A stretch of DNA of 64,000 nt from Sphagnum magellanicum (GCA_021904315.1 CM038907.1:20157223-20221222), one strand, 5' to 3'. Shown: positions 13,088-25,443, counted from the first letter of the stretch. The notes: a model not told the origin generated them from the letters alone. A program made the numbers and translations.

Positions 13088-13222
13088 ACATGATGAACAG
13101 TACCAAATGCTAGCGGGAACTTGATTGAGCTCTGGTTTAAGGCAGAATAAATGGTATCCACCATTATAATTATCACAAAGCAGCATTTGATCAGCATTGT
13201 TTGTCGTCTGACATACCTAACT
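13088..13222 (-). pseudogene. PHD-type zinc finger at the integrase C-terminus, copy 1
   Basis: The last 50 or so codons before the terminal TGA (13070) have the PHD spacing: (C)xxC, then LLCDNY, GGYHLFC and WYCSSC. Conserved features of PHD fingers seen here are the hydrophobic-CD, the GYHxxC and the WxCxxC ending. The first Cys is Ser here (Cys in copy 2), followed by a TAG. The fourth ligand is Tyr in both copies. PHD fingers usually read histone H3 tails; in this position chromoviral integrases carry a chromodomain. A targeting role is inference. Confidence 0.7.
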
Positions 13223-13289
13223 TGGATAGTCAAGTGGAGGAATCCAAGTCGACATGATGATGGTAGGATCCAAGTTCAATAGGTGGTAG

Positions 13290-14480
13290 GGCGCATAGTT
13301 TTTGGAGTGATCTCGAATTGTGCATCCGTTAGTTCTTTATAACTCCAACACACCTAAAGGCCTGATTGTTTTAATCCTCAAGACAGTGCAACTAGAAAAA
13401 GTGTCTAGAGTATCATTAGGTTGCTATTGGAGATACACAAAGTCACCAACATCAAATTGTCTCACCTTATGTTTGTAACTGCCACCTCGTGTGTGCATAC
13501 CGTAAGGTGTCTCGATGCTGTGCAATGGACAAGTTCTTCATGGCCATGGGCATAACCCTTTTATATAGATCAACCCTCTTTGTGATGACCCTAGCCCAAG
13601 TGGCTGGGGAGTCCAAGTCCACAACCTGGTCCATTTGAGCAGTAATGGAAGAGGGTGGAATGGGATGTCTCCCAAAAAGTAGAAAGTAAGAAACGAAATG
13701 AGACAAAGAGGCGTGTTTGGACATGTAACCCATGGCGATGTAAGGTAGGGCCATGTCCTAATCCTTTTTGTTCCCAGTGAGGCAAATCTTCCAAAGTCCT
13801 TTCTTACATGTCTAAACCATCCTCTCTACAAGGCCATTAGCTTGGGGGTGATCCCTTGAAGTCCGACGTTGGTCAATGAGAGCATGATCAAGTAAGTTTT
13901 GGAATTTTCCTCTAAATTGTGATCCTTGATAAGTAAGGCATTCATCATAAGCCCCAAACCTACTTAGGACTTGTTGTAACAAAGCCTGGCTGGTGCTGTA
14001 TGATGATTTGTTCGGTAGCACAACAAGCTCGATCCACTTTGAAAAATGTTCAATCATAATCATGATGTAGACATTACCCTTGGAGGTTTATGGTAATTTT
14101 CTAGCTAAATCACATGATCAATAATAGAACATGCCTTGAATAGGGAGTGGAGAAAGCGTGAATTGTCAAGAGGAGAAGGAAGTTTTCATTCTATCACATT
14201 ATTCACACCTAGCAATGACGTCTCGGACTTGAGCATACATACTTCTCAATGGTAATGAGGAATGAGAAGGTTATAAATACGCTTAATTCCAAAATGTCCA
14301 AGCTTTGAGTGTACCTTCTAAATAAGACCAGGCTGTTCATGTGGTGGAAAAACCATTTTGTCGCCTTGTAGTAAGCATCGGATGAGGTGATTGTCCCTCC
14401 ATGAATAATGTTTGGACCGATGTTATATGCGATCCCATGGATTTGATGTAATATGGGGAGGGTATTCCCCATGCTGAAGA
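13290..14480 (-). pseudogene. Integrase, copy 1
   Basis: Recognisable parts are the HHCC-like zinc region (about 14200-14340), the core with EHFSKWIELV, and a strand where the second catalytic Asp is expected but reads TYQGSQFRG (Tyr in place of Asp). The glutamate helix reads HPQANGLVERMV. A C-terminal region with GYMSKHASLSHFVSYFLLFG precedes the PHD finger. Several stops and frame changes break it. In the family, integrase inserts the cDNA into the host genome. Confidence 0.85.
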
Positions 14481-14639
14481 AACTTTAGAGTGTCCAAGTC
14501 CTCCCATATATCCACAATGGGATGCTCAACTAGGTTACATTGTAGTAGTGCAAGATAACTAGATGCATAGGATACATGTACTGTTGGAATTTGGTCGAAG
14601 TTTTGCCTAGCTTCTGAGAAATCTTCAGAGGTAGCGAGG

Positions 14640-15120
14640 GGTCTTTGTGACATGGTATCCATGTTTCGATGTGTAATACCAGGTCGGTGAATAACTTTGA
14701 ACTCATATTGCTGAAGTATAAACGCCCAATGAGTTAACTTATCAGTAAGCTTATTGTTGGTCATCAACCACTTAATAGGTTGGTGGTCGTATATAAAGTG
14801 AACTTGGTGCCATAAAGATAGGGCCTGAAATGTATGATGGCCCATATAATAACAAGACACTCCCCTTCATATGAAAAGTAGTTGCTTTTAGCCTTGTTGT
14901 TGCTTAGGGATGCATAGGCGATAACATATTCCTTGCCTTCTTCATTAAGTTGGCCAAGAATAACACCAATATCAAGAGCACTCTAGTAAGTGTGTAGAAT
15001 GAAGACCTTGCTGAAATCAGGTCTTTTCAGAGTGGGGAATTCTGAAAGCTTTTCCTTGAGTGTGTTAAAAGCTTCTTGAGTGTCTTCATTCCATGTCCAA
15101 GTAACATCCTTCTTTAACAA
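14640..15120 (-). pseudogene. RNase H domain of the Ty3/gypsy polyprotein, copy 1
   Basis: Minus-strand frames contain WTWNEDTQEAF, a GQLNEEGKEYVIAYAS segment and HQVHFIYDHQPIKWL, the usual order after a Ty3/gypsy reverse transcriptase. The codon 5' of the AIIHF segment is TGG here, where copy 2 has TGA. Confidence 0.8.
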
Positions 15121-15159
15121 TGCATAGAGAGGATGAGTAATAGTTCTGAAATCTTAGAC

Positions 15160-15790
15160 ATAAATCTTGTAGTAATTACATAGTTCGATGAAGCTCCTTA
15201 AAATGTGAACATTAATAGGATTGGGCATTTTCAAAATGGCTACTACTTTGGCCCAATGAACCATAATACCATTTGGCAAAATTTTGTGTCCAAGGTAGAT
15301 TACTAAGGTGACAACAAACTCATATTTTTTAAGATGGATCTTCATATTAACTTTGTGGAGCCTTTTGAATAACTCCTCAAGATGAGCCAAGTGCTACAAG
15401 AGACCCTTGCTATGCACTAGGACGTCATCTATGTAGCACTTTAGGAAATCCGCCCCTTCAAGAACTTGGTCCATGATTTGTTGAAAGAAGACAAGTGCAT
15501 TCCTCAATCCAAAAGCCATCACAAACCATTCCCACAACTTGTTGCTTCTGTGGAATGTTGTTTTCTTGCGATCCTTCGCAACGAACACAATATGGTTGAA
15601 GCCTTGCTTCAAATCCATAATTGTGAAGATGTTTGAATCTCCAATGTTATCAAACAGTTATTTAGGGATGGGCATGGGGTACCTGTCCTGAAGTGTAACC
15701 ATGTTCAAAGGCCTATAATCTTCGCACATTCTTTTCTCAGTCCATAATCCAATTGAATTTTTTTTTTGCTAGCACAACTGTAACGGTTGT
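15160..15790 (-). pseudogene. Reverse transcriptase, copy 1
   Basis: Family motifs seen: MDLKQGFNHI, NKLWEWFVMAFGLRNA and the catalytic YIDDVLVHS (YIDDV codons at 15421-15435), followed by LEELFKRLHKVNMKIHLKK and LGHKILPNG. The two catalytic Asp of YxDD are intact. The N-terminal part is broken by frameshifts and a T-run near 15760. Confidence 0.9.
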
Positions 15791-16155
15791 GAAATCAGAA
15801 CTTGATGGCAGAATGAGACTAGCTTCATGAAGCTTTTTGCATTTATCATCTACTAGTTTCCACTCATGCTTGCTCAACCTATGCTTCCTTCGTAGATGGA
15901 TGTTTCATCTGTAAGGTCTATAAAGAATTACATGGTCTTACATTTACGTAAGTTTTTCATTGAGAATGCAAACACATTCTCATACATAATTAGTAAGTTT
16001 GTGACCTAGTTTCTTTCTTTCTCAGTGAACTGGTTCCCCATAACAAAAGGGTAGTTGGAAACACATGGAATGGAGTTAGAAAGTGTGTTTGAAGAACTTA
16101 GTGTATTGGGTTCTCCACTATCCAACTGCATAGATTCATAAAAGGTTGTAATTGT

Positions 16156-16347
16156 TTATCTAGAGGTTGATGTACCTCTAGGTGTATTAGAAATAACTTG
16201 AGTCAGATTACATGGTACCTCCTCCCCCCTAACACTAATAGTGAAGTGTAGAGTGTTGAAGATAGGCAAGTGTACATGGTTGGGGTGCCATGTAGTCGCA
16301 TCACCAGAACTGCAAGCTAATTGAATCAGTGCTGGTGTTGTGTACAT
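16156..16347 (-). pseudogene. Linker between methyltransferase and reverse transcriptase, copy 1
   Basis: A 63-codon frame containing WHPNHVHLPIFNTLHF and GEEVPCNLTQVISNTP. Copy 2 has the same segment at 40910-41100, so it belongs to the element. No family is recognised. Confidence 0.5.
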
Positions 16348-17300
16348 TTAAAAGAGTACACAAGTTACCAAGAACAATGTAAGGGAGTTCAGGTCCATGC
16401 TTTTCCCTAGTAGAATGTTACGTTCCAATCTAGTCACCTTGGTGTGATTAGTAGTGCTAGTTTAGAACCCCATAACCCTTTTTCTTTCTTTTGGGCTTGG
16501 TTCATCCCAAGTGGCTGAAGCATGACGATACAAGGTGTGTGCTCTTGGGAAGGAAACAAAGGTGGGCCAAGCACCTCTTGGTTTTCCTATTGTGTTTGCA
16601 GGAAACCAAGAAGGTTTCTCTTGCCTTGTAATTGGTTGGCAAAAATTCAAATCATCCAATATGTGAGAAACCTGCCAGTTGGGGTTTCTGATGGTGTATT
16701 TCAGAGCCAACTACAGAACTGATAGTGGTGCAAGGTTGGTCCACCAGTTGCGTAGCTGGTGCGCATAAGAACCGCATTGTGCTGCATCGAGTAGGAATGA
16801 CTTTCTAAGGTAATGTTTAATTAGTGTGTAGTGCTCCTAGACTTTTTCCTTTTGGTGAAACTAAGAAGGGGTGTTCTCAATTACATACCCAAGCGTAGGA
16901 GAAATGGATTGAGCCCAAGTGATCAATCATACCATGTCCGTGAAGAGACCGGATCTTGTGTCATTCAAGCTTGGTCCAAATCAAGCCATTGAAAATCCTT
17001 GACACTCCTAACTTAAAATGATGGGGTCCACGGGGCCAAATAATTCCATATGCTTCCTCTGAATTAGTTGTAAGTCAGAGGGCAAGAAAGTGAAATTGGC
17101 CTTCCATGTGGTGGTTGCAAACTATTGTGGAAATTTGGTTGTGAGTTCCATCATTCTCGATGCCGCCAGTTTCTTTATAATAGGATCAATGTTTTCGTAG
17201 AAATACTTTCGAATTACCATCCCTAACTATAGTAGGGCTTCGAGACTTGTACCAATACCACCAAGGAATTTTAGTAATGTAATCCCCTCTTTAGGCGGTG
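16325..17300 (-). pseudogene. Cytosine-5 DNA methyltransferase domain inside the Ty3/gypsy polyprotein, copy 1
   Basis: Methyltransferase motifs appear in order on the minus strand. Motif I is ITLLKFLGGIGTSLEALL (about 17230-17285), the SAM-binding FxGxG loop. YFYENIDP follows (motif II-like). Motif IV is ECQGFS (16990-17007), where Cys is the expected nucleophile. Motif VI is GYVIENT (ENT at 16870-16878; family ENV). Motif VIII is LLDAAQCGSYAHQLRN (16738-16794). Then a target-recognition-like region, EPSPKERKRVMGF (near 16462-16500) and RxxxLLGKSMDLNSL (16381-16440, motif X-like). Stops lie between several motifs, including a TAG just before ECQ. The AAQ...HQLRNWW spacing recalls the Dnmt3/DRM type more than Dnmt1. 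It is dead, but its ancestor was probably an enzyme. Confidence 0.85.
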
Positions 17301-17689
17301 TCCAAGTGATTAGTTGATGAAATACTGGCTTAATTAGTTCGCCATGGCTCTCCATGTTTTCAAAAAGACAAAGCTTTGACCAAGGGTTCGTGGGCTGCTT
17401 TGAACCTCTATAAAACTTCTGGTCCGTGTTGAATGTCAATAGTAACCACCCTCGAGCTTTTAGTAGCTTGGGCGTAAGTTGTTTCTTCTTCATTTCCTTT
17501 TATCCACTCGTGGCTAACTTGTTAGATGTAAGAAATAGTGTGTGCTTCCTTGAGCATAAAATGGTGAACCATAAGATTATGGTTCCCATGTAAATCAAAG
17601 GGTATGTATCCCAAGTGGTGTCCATTAGTCTCCCAATCCACTCAGTAGTACGCATGCTCGAATTAGTTGTCAATTGTGAAACTTAGTGG

Positions 17690-18430
17690 AAACAAGGCCT
17701 CTTGCCTATGAGCATATCGTAACTGGTGGCATTGGTGATTAAACATTTGACCTGTAGGTAAAGCTCTCGATCTGTACCTTCATTGAAATTAAATGCAATC
17801 AAATTCGAACTCTCCCTAGGTACCTCTTTTACACTCCACTAGTGATGCAAATTTGCCACATAGATTTCTGTAGTTTGGAATCAAACATGCCCATCTTCTT
17901 CGCAAATTGAACTCCTAGAATCATTAGTTGGGCACTTATATTAAGAAGTACCACTTTGGGTGTATGTCCTCCCACCTGGATTGTTGATTTAGTATTGTCA
18001 ACAATGGCAACTTCGATGGCGATGGAAGTTCTTTCACTAGGCACCACCTTCGGAAATGAGTGAGAGACTTTGTGGAAAGAATGGCTATCCACAACCCCTT
18101 TGTTGAGTAGCAAATCCACAAGTGAGGTGTTCTTAGCTCCCTTCTGATATGTGAATGTAGAATCAAAGGTAGGAGAGCCCATTAGTTTAGCCATGCTAGA
18201 ACTATTGATCAGATTACGAACGCCATTTACAACACATGAGCTAATCGAGTGTCTCTCCAAGGTGTTAGATGGAACCCTTGTAACATGTGGATCAAGGATT
18301 GGTAGAGGACCTGATGTAGTGTTCAAGGTATCCTTTAGTACTGCAATTATGTCCTTGGTGTTTAGCTTCAAATCTTGAAAACTAAACAATGGTGTATTCA
18401 CAAGCTTTTGCGCCACTTCACGCATTTGAA
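17690..18430 (-). pseudogene. Aspartic protease region, copy 1
   Basis: A 198-codon frame ends in a retroviral-type aspartic protease region. The strand VVLLNISAQLMILG aligns with the usual hydrophobic-D-(T/S)-G/S-A flap, but the catalytic Asp is Asn in this copy (AAT), and also in copy 2. After a stop, the region continues with ATSYDMLIGK, the second conserved strand of these proteases. Confidence 0.7.
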
Positions 18431-19119
18431 GTTGGCACTCTATAAGCTGATCAGTGGAAAATTATGTGTTTTCCTGATGTACATGTACTCTTGGGACATG
18501 AGAATTTGATGTCCTAGTAGCTTGTGGTGTAGTTGTTTCCTCCCCCCTCGCCAAGAAGGTGCGTTCTTTTTCCATGTTGAGAGGATGAAAATATTGTGGC
18601 ATGACTATTCGAGCTCCTCTAGCCCTGGTAATAGGACTTGAACTAGATGCGAATCCATCAGTCTGAATTACCTATCAAATGGCAGAAACTTTGGGCGCCA
18701 CACTAGCCTCTTGTGTCGCAAAGTAGGAAGGGTAAAAAGAAGTGGCAAATTCTGGTGTGAGATTATAATTGTGTGCATTGGAAAAACATACTCCCTAACC
18801 ATGGCATCGTGTGAGAAGCCATAAAACAACCTAGGAGGTCCTTTTCATGATCTTGAACCCTGTATAGGTTGGGCATGACTAGCTAGTTGGGAATACTTGT
18901 TTTTTTAGATTAGCAAGTTGGGCCTTCAATGATTCGAGTTCATTTTATAGAGTTTGAACTTGAGCGACACAGGCTTGAAGCGCCTCCCTCTTATTAGCAT
19001 TATGTTCCTTCTTCTTAGCATTCTTACTAAAATTACGCTTGGTGAGGAAAGCCTAAGTGCCTTAGGTTTTGGTTGAAGGGCAACGGAAGATGCTGGCAAA
19101 TTTTGTTGTGGTAATCGGA

Positions 19120-20429
19120 GTTACTTCCATTTCAGGAACTTGGCAAAACAAAGAGCTTCTTGATGTCCCTCTTTCTCACAATAATCACAAAAGAGATCCT
19201 TGGAAGGAATGTTACATTCATTAGCTTTGTGGGCAGGATTGCCATAGTAGTTGGAAGAAGGTAGGATGGGTGCAACCAAATGCACCACTTTAGTCCTTGA
19301 AGAAGAATGTGATGATCTGGTTGGCGCAGCTAGTGGAAGTTGAGGCCTTGAACGTGATGGAGGCCTGATAGTACTGGCCTCATAGTGTGCATGAACAAAT
19401 TCCAACTTTAAAAAAATGGTGTACACATTTTGTAAAGTGTATAAGTTTCCAAATTTTGTAAAAACCCGTTGCAAAACCTACACATGGAGTGTCGGAGTAC
19501 TTTCCAACAAACAAAGATATCGATGGGCACCTTCCAAGTTTGTGATGTTGTTAGTATCCTTTTTGAGCTTGAGAAGCCTCCTGTAGAACATCTTGAGGGT
19601 TTCATCCTTTTGCCAAAAGACGGTGGTGAGCTGAAGAATTTTTTTAAAACTCTTAACCGGAAATTCTAGCTCAAGAATTCGAAAGAATTCCCCCATTAAA
19701 TCAGCAAAAGCTGGTGCATCAATGGTGGGAAGAATGTTTGTGGTAGTAGTAATGAATTGTTGAGGAAAAAGGTTTACTAAAATAGGTATCGAATTTAGAT
19801 TATTGGGCATAGTCCCATGACGTGCAATGGTAGTTTGCACTGTAACTTGAGACGCGACGGCGATGATTGTGGCATAAGCTAAATTGGGGATTTGGGTGAT
19901 GCTCAAAATCCTCGGAGAATGTTACTCTGGACATCCAATGCCTCATAGTGCACATAACATGTCAGTTTTTGAATGCGAATGCTTCGGTGTAATTAACGCC
20001 ATACTTGAGTTCTAATTCACAAACCACAGTTGAGAAAGTTGCCTTGAATTCCTTCAAAAAAATGGTACCTGGCCTTTCGTTGAACTTTTCAATTCTCCCA
20101 GAGGAACTTTTGACCTCCATGGTGTATATGGGTGTAGAGGTAATGGCTTGCAATGGAATATATGGTGATGGTGTGAAAGTTGGTGTGGCAACAGGCGTAC
20201 CCCACTAATTAACCTCTCCAAATGGACTCTGATGAACCGTTGATGTAATGTAACCTGAACTTGATTTCCTGGTAGGAGTTGTACTAAATGATGGTGGTGC
20301 TATAGATGTTTGATGGTACCATTGTGAAGATTGGGAGATTAAAGAAATCGGCTCAAATGATTGTGTGTTACTTCATAGCTGATACCTTGGTTCTAGTTAA
20401 ACAGTAATGTTCTCATCATCCGAGGACAT
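19120..20429 (-). pseudogene. gag with CCHC zinc knuckles, copy 1
   Basis: The ATG at 20429-20427 opens MSSDDENITV, then meets a stop. Capsid-like sequence follows (GRIEKFNERPGTIFLKEFKA, then FADLMGEFFRILELEFP). Near the end lies an intact zinc knuckle, CDYCEKEGHQEALC (C-x2-C-x4-H-x4-C, 19148-19189). A second, damaged knuckle just before it (SNYYGNPAHKANEC) has lost its first two Cys. The start was chosen because both copies have ATG-TCC-TC there after a shared leader. Broken by several frameshifts. Confidence 0.8.
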
Positions 20430-21702
20430 GGTGTTGTCCCATGCCCCAAAATTCTGTAGTAATATAAAGCACTAACTACAAAGTTTTAACACAACATACA
20501 GTTTGAAAAATATGGTGCGTCGACGGGGATGAACGGCAATAGACAGATGTCGGTTGATAGAATTGTGAAGGATGTTAGATGAAAAGGCGAGAGACCTCGG
20601 ATGGAATGATAATGGACATCGGATGAAATAATGACAAACGTTAGATGGAACGAGTGGACGGACAACGACTGCGATAGCGACAACCGGTGACTGCAATGGT
20701 GACAATGACGTTTGCAATGGTGAGGGCCGATGACTATGATGACGACGACCGATGACTTCATTAGCAACAACGCTAAAGAGCGATCTGCATCTGCGAACTT
20801 TGTAGTAATGGTGTGCAGAAGAGGAGATAATTTTATTTTTCTTCTATTACGTGTTTTTTTATTTAAATTTTCTTCTTTTTCCAAAGCTATTACACGAGCT
20901 ACTCACTACATGACTGCAAGTTCAAAAACACATAAGAGTGCACAACCCAGATGCTAACCTCAAAACCCATGTACAAGGAAAGTAAGTGTATGTGGGGTTG
21001 CATCACCTGGTGCAGATCTTGTATTGCAATCAAACCTTATGTGTGTGTGTGTGCATGTTCCCAAGACCTAAAGCTAGCGATAAAACAAGCTTTGGAGCTG
21101 CTCACTCCTTCCTCCCTTCGAAGCTCTAGAATTTACAACTTTAGAGGTTGTAGCTTGTTTTCAATGTCCCTTCTCCCTCACTTGCGTTGATGTTAATTAT
21201 GGTTATTGTTATTCCTATTGTAGCTGTAGTACAAAAGTAGAAAAAGAAGAAGAAATAGTAGCAATTCAAAAACACAAGAAACCAACAAGCAAAAGAAACC
21301 CAAAAAACTCAAAGCTAGGAATTTTTTTTCACTTTCAACATTAAGTGATAAAGAACAATTTTTTTAGAATTAAATTGAAAAGAAGGAAAGAAAACATAGT
21401 GTATGTAAACGGTGGCCATGCAACAGTCGCAGTGAGCATCTAGAAATCTAGTCTAACTATGGAGGAAATTTTTCCTAACAAAGGAATTCTTGAAAAAATC
21501 ACAAGAGAAGGGAAGAGCTTGGCCTTTTATATAATTGTCAATGAAGCTGAAACCTTAAATAAGCCATAACCCTAAAATACCTAATAACGTATAATAACCT
21601 AAAAACGTACATTAACCCTAAGAGCATACATTAACACTAAAGGCATGATTGGCATGCCTGTAACCGATTGTCATGTATGAGGCCATGCATACATGCATGA
21701 CA
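20430..21702 (-). promoter_or_regulatory. Promoter and leader of Ty3/gypsy copy 1 (5' LTR remnant)
   Basis: Shared with copy 2 from a TGTCATGC word at 21702 to the gag ATG. It has a TATATAAAAGG box (21523-21533) and a GC-richer stretch with degenerate GATGG/CGAT repeats (20520-20760). The site near 20490, where copy 2 carries an 822-base insertion, is uninterrupted here. The primer-binding site was not identified with confidence. Confidence 0.6.
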
Positions 21703-23754
21703 CCCAAGAAATGCTTACGTTTTCATAGAATTTAATTGTGCTCCTTAAGGAAATGATTTTCGTTAAAACAAATGCGTTGAATTATTCCTTGAAAAAATGG
21801 TTGTGTTTCTAGGGAACATGACCTTGTGTTCCTTAAGAAAATGGAACCTCCTAAAGGAAATGCAACCATGTTTTCAAAGAAATGTTTGTTTTATTTGAAA
21901 ACCATCATTATGATCCTTAAGGAAATGTGATCATGTTCCCAAGGAAATGGTTTTTTTTCATTAAAAAAAAAGTAACCTTTTCAAAGAAATGGTTATGTTC
22001 CGTAGGAGACAATGTTTCTTGCAATCCAACCATGTTCATAAGGAAATGGTTATCCCAAGGAATTACATAATTGTGTTCCCAAAAAGAATGGGATAAACAA
22101 TTTAGAAATTTTAGGTTGTTAGGATAAAAACCTAGAATTTCCAGGTTGTTGGGATTTTCAAGTAGTTGGAACTTGAACAACCTAGAAATTCTAGGTTGCA
22201 TAGATTTTTATTTTGTTTGAACTTAGTTAAGCAAAATAAAAATCTATGGAACATGTAATCATAATCAAATGAACAAAAGATGAGGTCCAATCTTGGTGAA
22301 AATTGAAAGAAATTGTAAAATATATTTGATTAGTTTTCAACTTTAGAAATGTCCAAAAGTAACCATAAATTTTTAAAGCTCGTTTAAACAAGTATTGAAA
22401 ATGAGTTGAATCAGAATTTGGGGTGAAAGCACATTAAGGTTTAATGACAACTTGGGCAATTTCATGACATGTGTGTAAAGTATACACCTCCAAAATGTGT
22501 TGCATTTAATTTTGAGTTTCATTTTTAGTGTTTAAGGTTTATATTTTGATTTTCACAAAGTGAATGTTATTTCATATTATTTTATTTGAGAAAAAGAGAT
22601 TAAATTCAAGAAATAATGGATATATTTATGGTATACATGTAGTATAATAATATTCATTTTTTGTTTTAGACTACATTAGGTTTAGGACTGAATTAATCAA
22701 ACAAAAATGTTTGAAATTGAATTAAAAAAATGGCCCACTTCACATTTTTATCATTTTCCATTTGAAAATGATTGTGTGTCAAAATTTTAATTTACCACAT
22801 ACTTATGGTCATTGCCTTAAAACATCTACATTTGTGATATGATAATTATTAAAATTTTCATATGACTCAAACTTATTCCAATCATATGGAATCATAATCT
22901 TTAATAAATATAACAAATTTCATAAAGATTAAAAATCGATTCAATAATTTTTTGAATATATTTGCATTTTTTAATACATTGTGATGTACATTTATTTTGT
23001 GCAAATATATTTGAATATCACGTCATAGGAAATAAAAAATGATTTTTTACTTAGTATAATATGCAAAAACACTCTAAAAATCTCTCACAATAATGACATG
23101 GTCAAAATTCAAACATGGTATTTGTGAAAAAAATACAATGTGACAACAATCTTGGCCCCCCCACACTATGTTTTCACCCCTTGGTGGTCACCTGGTGGTT
23201 CACATTTTTTTAAATAAGTGAAAATGAATCGAATTAAAATTTAGTGGCCACAAGGTGGTTCATAATCTTTTTAAGAAATGACAATGAGTTGAATTAGAAC
23301 CTATTGGTCACCTAACATAACCAATACAAAAATGAATTTTAAAAATAAAAAAATTGATATGGAACATTGAAAGGGATTAACAATAATAGGCCAAAAGTTA
23401 AAAATCCAAAAAAAAAATTCATATACACATCCCATTTATTTTTGTCATGTGTTTGTGTCATTTGTATAAAAAATAAATTGTGAACAAGTTTGCAAACTCT
23501 AAGGATTTCACTAATTGCTAACATATTTTAAAGATATTCATCATTGTCCATTAGTTAAATATGCAACTACATCAACACCCTTTTGAAATAAGAATTTAAT
23601 TGGACAACATCATTTTTTACTTTTCAAAGTTGTAAACATCTTTGTGTAGTTTGCAAGCAATAAGCCAAATTGATTACAAACAAAACTTAATAATTGAATC
23701 CTATAAGTATACATAATTCAAGAAAGAACCATAAAAGCACATGAAATCAATTTC
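21703..23754. other. AT-rich spacer with a 17-bp-arm hairpin
   Basis: A perfect inverted repeat has arms 22199-22215 and 22232-22248 and a 16-base loop. Upstream, at 21740-22060, words like TTCCTTAAGGAA recur many times in both orientations. No gene recognised. Confidence 0.5.
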
Positions 23755-23759
23755 TTAAA

Positions 23760-24565
23760 AGTGATAAGGTTTATAGTTCATACCTAAATGAAGTGGAAAA
23801 ATTATACCATCTCCATCATCAATATTCATATATTGCATGAACCCAGAATAATTTGGTGAAAATGAATTCAAACACAATTTAGAATATTTGATAATGATTT
23901 GATAATGGATGTTAATGATACTTGCCAGTGGTAATCTTACCAACATTGGCCACAAACAAGTTGCAAGGACTAGTCACTGGACCTTACCCTTTGGCAATTT
24001 ATGTCCTTTAAAGGATTCAATGAATAAACCATTGCATTTGGATTTTGAAAGGCCTTGCTCAACTCATTGTCAATGAACAATGTTTGGCCTTCTTTCCCAT
24101 AAAGCAATCATCAACAAGTAAAATACACATGTTTCAAATCCTTAAGGTAATAATATGTATTTGTGGTGAGTTGACTTGACATCATGGAACATTGTTCATG
24201 TTGCCAAATGAAAAGGAATTAATGAACAAATATTTGTGGTATCAACATAAGAAGAATTTCCATGACATCCTTCAACAACATATAAGACCAAATTGCAATA
24301 TGAATATTTTTGAATGCTTGAAAAATAGTTGTGGCATTTTAACTCTTGCTTCCATTGTGTTGATGTCAATATTGTTTTTCTTCACATGATGATTCCCTTG
24401 TAAAGTAAAACTTTGTGGAAAATAACACATAACACCATTCATGTTGAAAATTAACAAGTTTTTGTGGTAAAAGTATGTGAATGAAAACACTTGGGTGGAC
24501 GTGTAGTTGATGCAAATGAACATAAAAAAACAACCTACCAAAACTAAGAGATGGTGGCATAACAC
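23760..24565 (-). pseudogene. FCP1-like HAD phosphatase fragment, copy B (degenerate)
   Basis: On the minus strand a frame from 24565 contains KNLLIFNMNGVMCYFP, matching HAD motif I of FCP1-homology phosphatases (normally DxDG or DLNG), with the nucleophile Asp replaced by Asn. It continues with a segment like VEVRxGxxxF. After stops, GKEGQTLFIDNELSKAFQNP (about 24030-24080) matches the later acidic motif (family TLLVDDxxxKAxxNP). The order is correct within this copy. FCP1-like domains dephosphorylate the RNA polymerase II tail, but many plant paralogues are uncharacterised. Stops between motifs mark it as a pseudogene. Confidence 0.6.
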
Positions 24566-24962
24566 AACTTATAGATAATTCTATGATCTCATTAGAAATT
24601 ACGGTCTAATCCAAAATGTTGTTAGATAATTTACAATATGTCTTGAACATCCATTAACTAAACAACTAGATTTAATCAGCTAGTGGATTCAAAACATAAT
24701 AAAACATCACCTAATGGCCACCTAGTCAAGAGAATGATAAATCAAACATTTCAAAATGATGAAAGTCAACAATTGCAATGATATAGATTTTAAAAGCAAG
24801 TTTTAAAAAAATGACAACATGTAATAATAAAAGTTGAAAAGAGATTTCATCTTTTTTTCCATTTTCATTTTTTTATTTGTATAATATGATCCATCACACC
24901 TACTACTAGAACCTTCAAATAACATTTAATATTAAAAACCATTGCAGATAATACTTTTAAAA

Positions 24963-25443
24963 CTACCAAAGGGATTGTCCAAATTTGGAATGATGAAAAG
25001 GTTTTAAATAAAGGAAAATAACCCATAACAAATAATTGTCATCCTTATTAGAATTGTGGAATGATTGTAAGGAAATGGCATTAAATGGCTCATTAAACAT
25101 ATTTTTGTAAGGAATATCATCCACAAGTAATGTATTGCCAACATGAGTGTCATGGTATTTAGAAAAGAAAACATTAATGTTTTTGTGAAAATTAGGCTTG
25201 TTTGGATTAATAAACAAGGAATGAACATTTTTCATGCAAGACTTTGACCTAGTATCTTATACAAATCAATAGTATTTTGGGTTTTTGTTCAATTTAATCC
25301 AAATAATTACTGATATTGTACTGGTTTTTGGGTTGCAAACCATATTTATAAAGTGAACTACATTATAGACCATTCAAGGAATTCCTTTAATTCAGGTCTC
25401 AAAACAAAGGGACAAAATGGAATGGGAAGTTTTCAATGTTGGG
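24963..25443 (-). pseudogene. FCP1-like HAD phosphatase fragment, copy A (degenerate)
   Basis: Minus-strand frames read RPELKEFLEW (near 25400, family RPxxxEFLxF) and then, after stops, NPNKPNFHKNINVFFSKY, NTLLVDDIPYKNMFN and DDNYLLWVIFLYL. The last three match the C-terminal half of FCP1-homology domains in order. Motif I is absent. It lies upstream of copy B on the same strand, so this is a tandem pair rather than one scrambled gene. Confidence 0.6.

Larger units (their letters stand above)
12844..21702 (-). mobile_element. Ty3/gypsy retrotransposon with methyltransferase and PHD domains, copy 1 (degenerate)
   Basis: Read on the minus strand the order is: promoter/leader (from 21702), gag, protease, cytosine methyltransferase, reverse transcriptase, RNase H, integrase, PHD finger, then a polypurine tract (GAGGGGGGAT, about 13019-13028) and about 180 bases shared with copy 2. 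RT before integrase is Ty3/gypsy order. The homology to copy 2 covers the whole coding span (20429 to 13070). A TATATAAAAGG box lies at 21523-21533. Complete LTRs were not delimited: the block after the polypurine tract does not reappear in the 5' region, so both ends are probably truncated or rearranged. Stops and frameshifts occur throughout, so it is non-functional. Confidence 0.9.
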
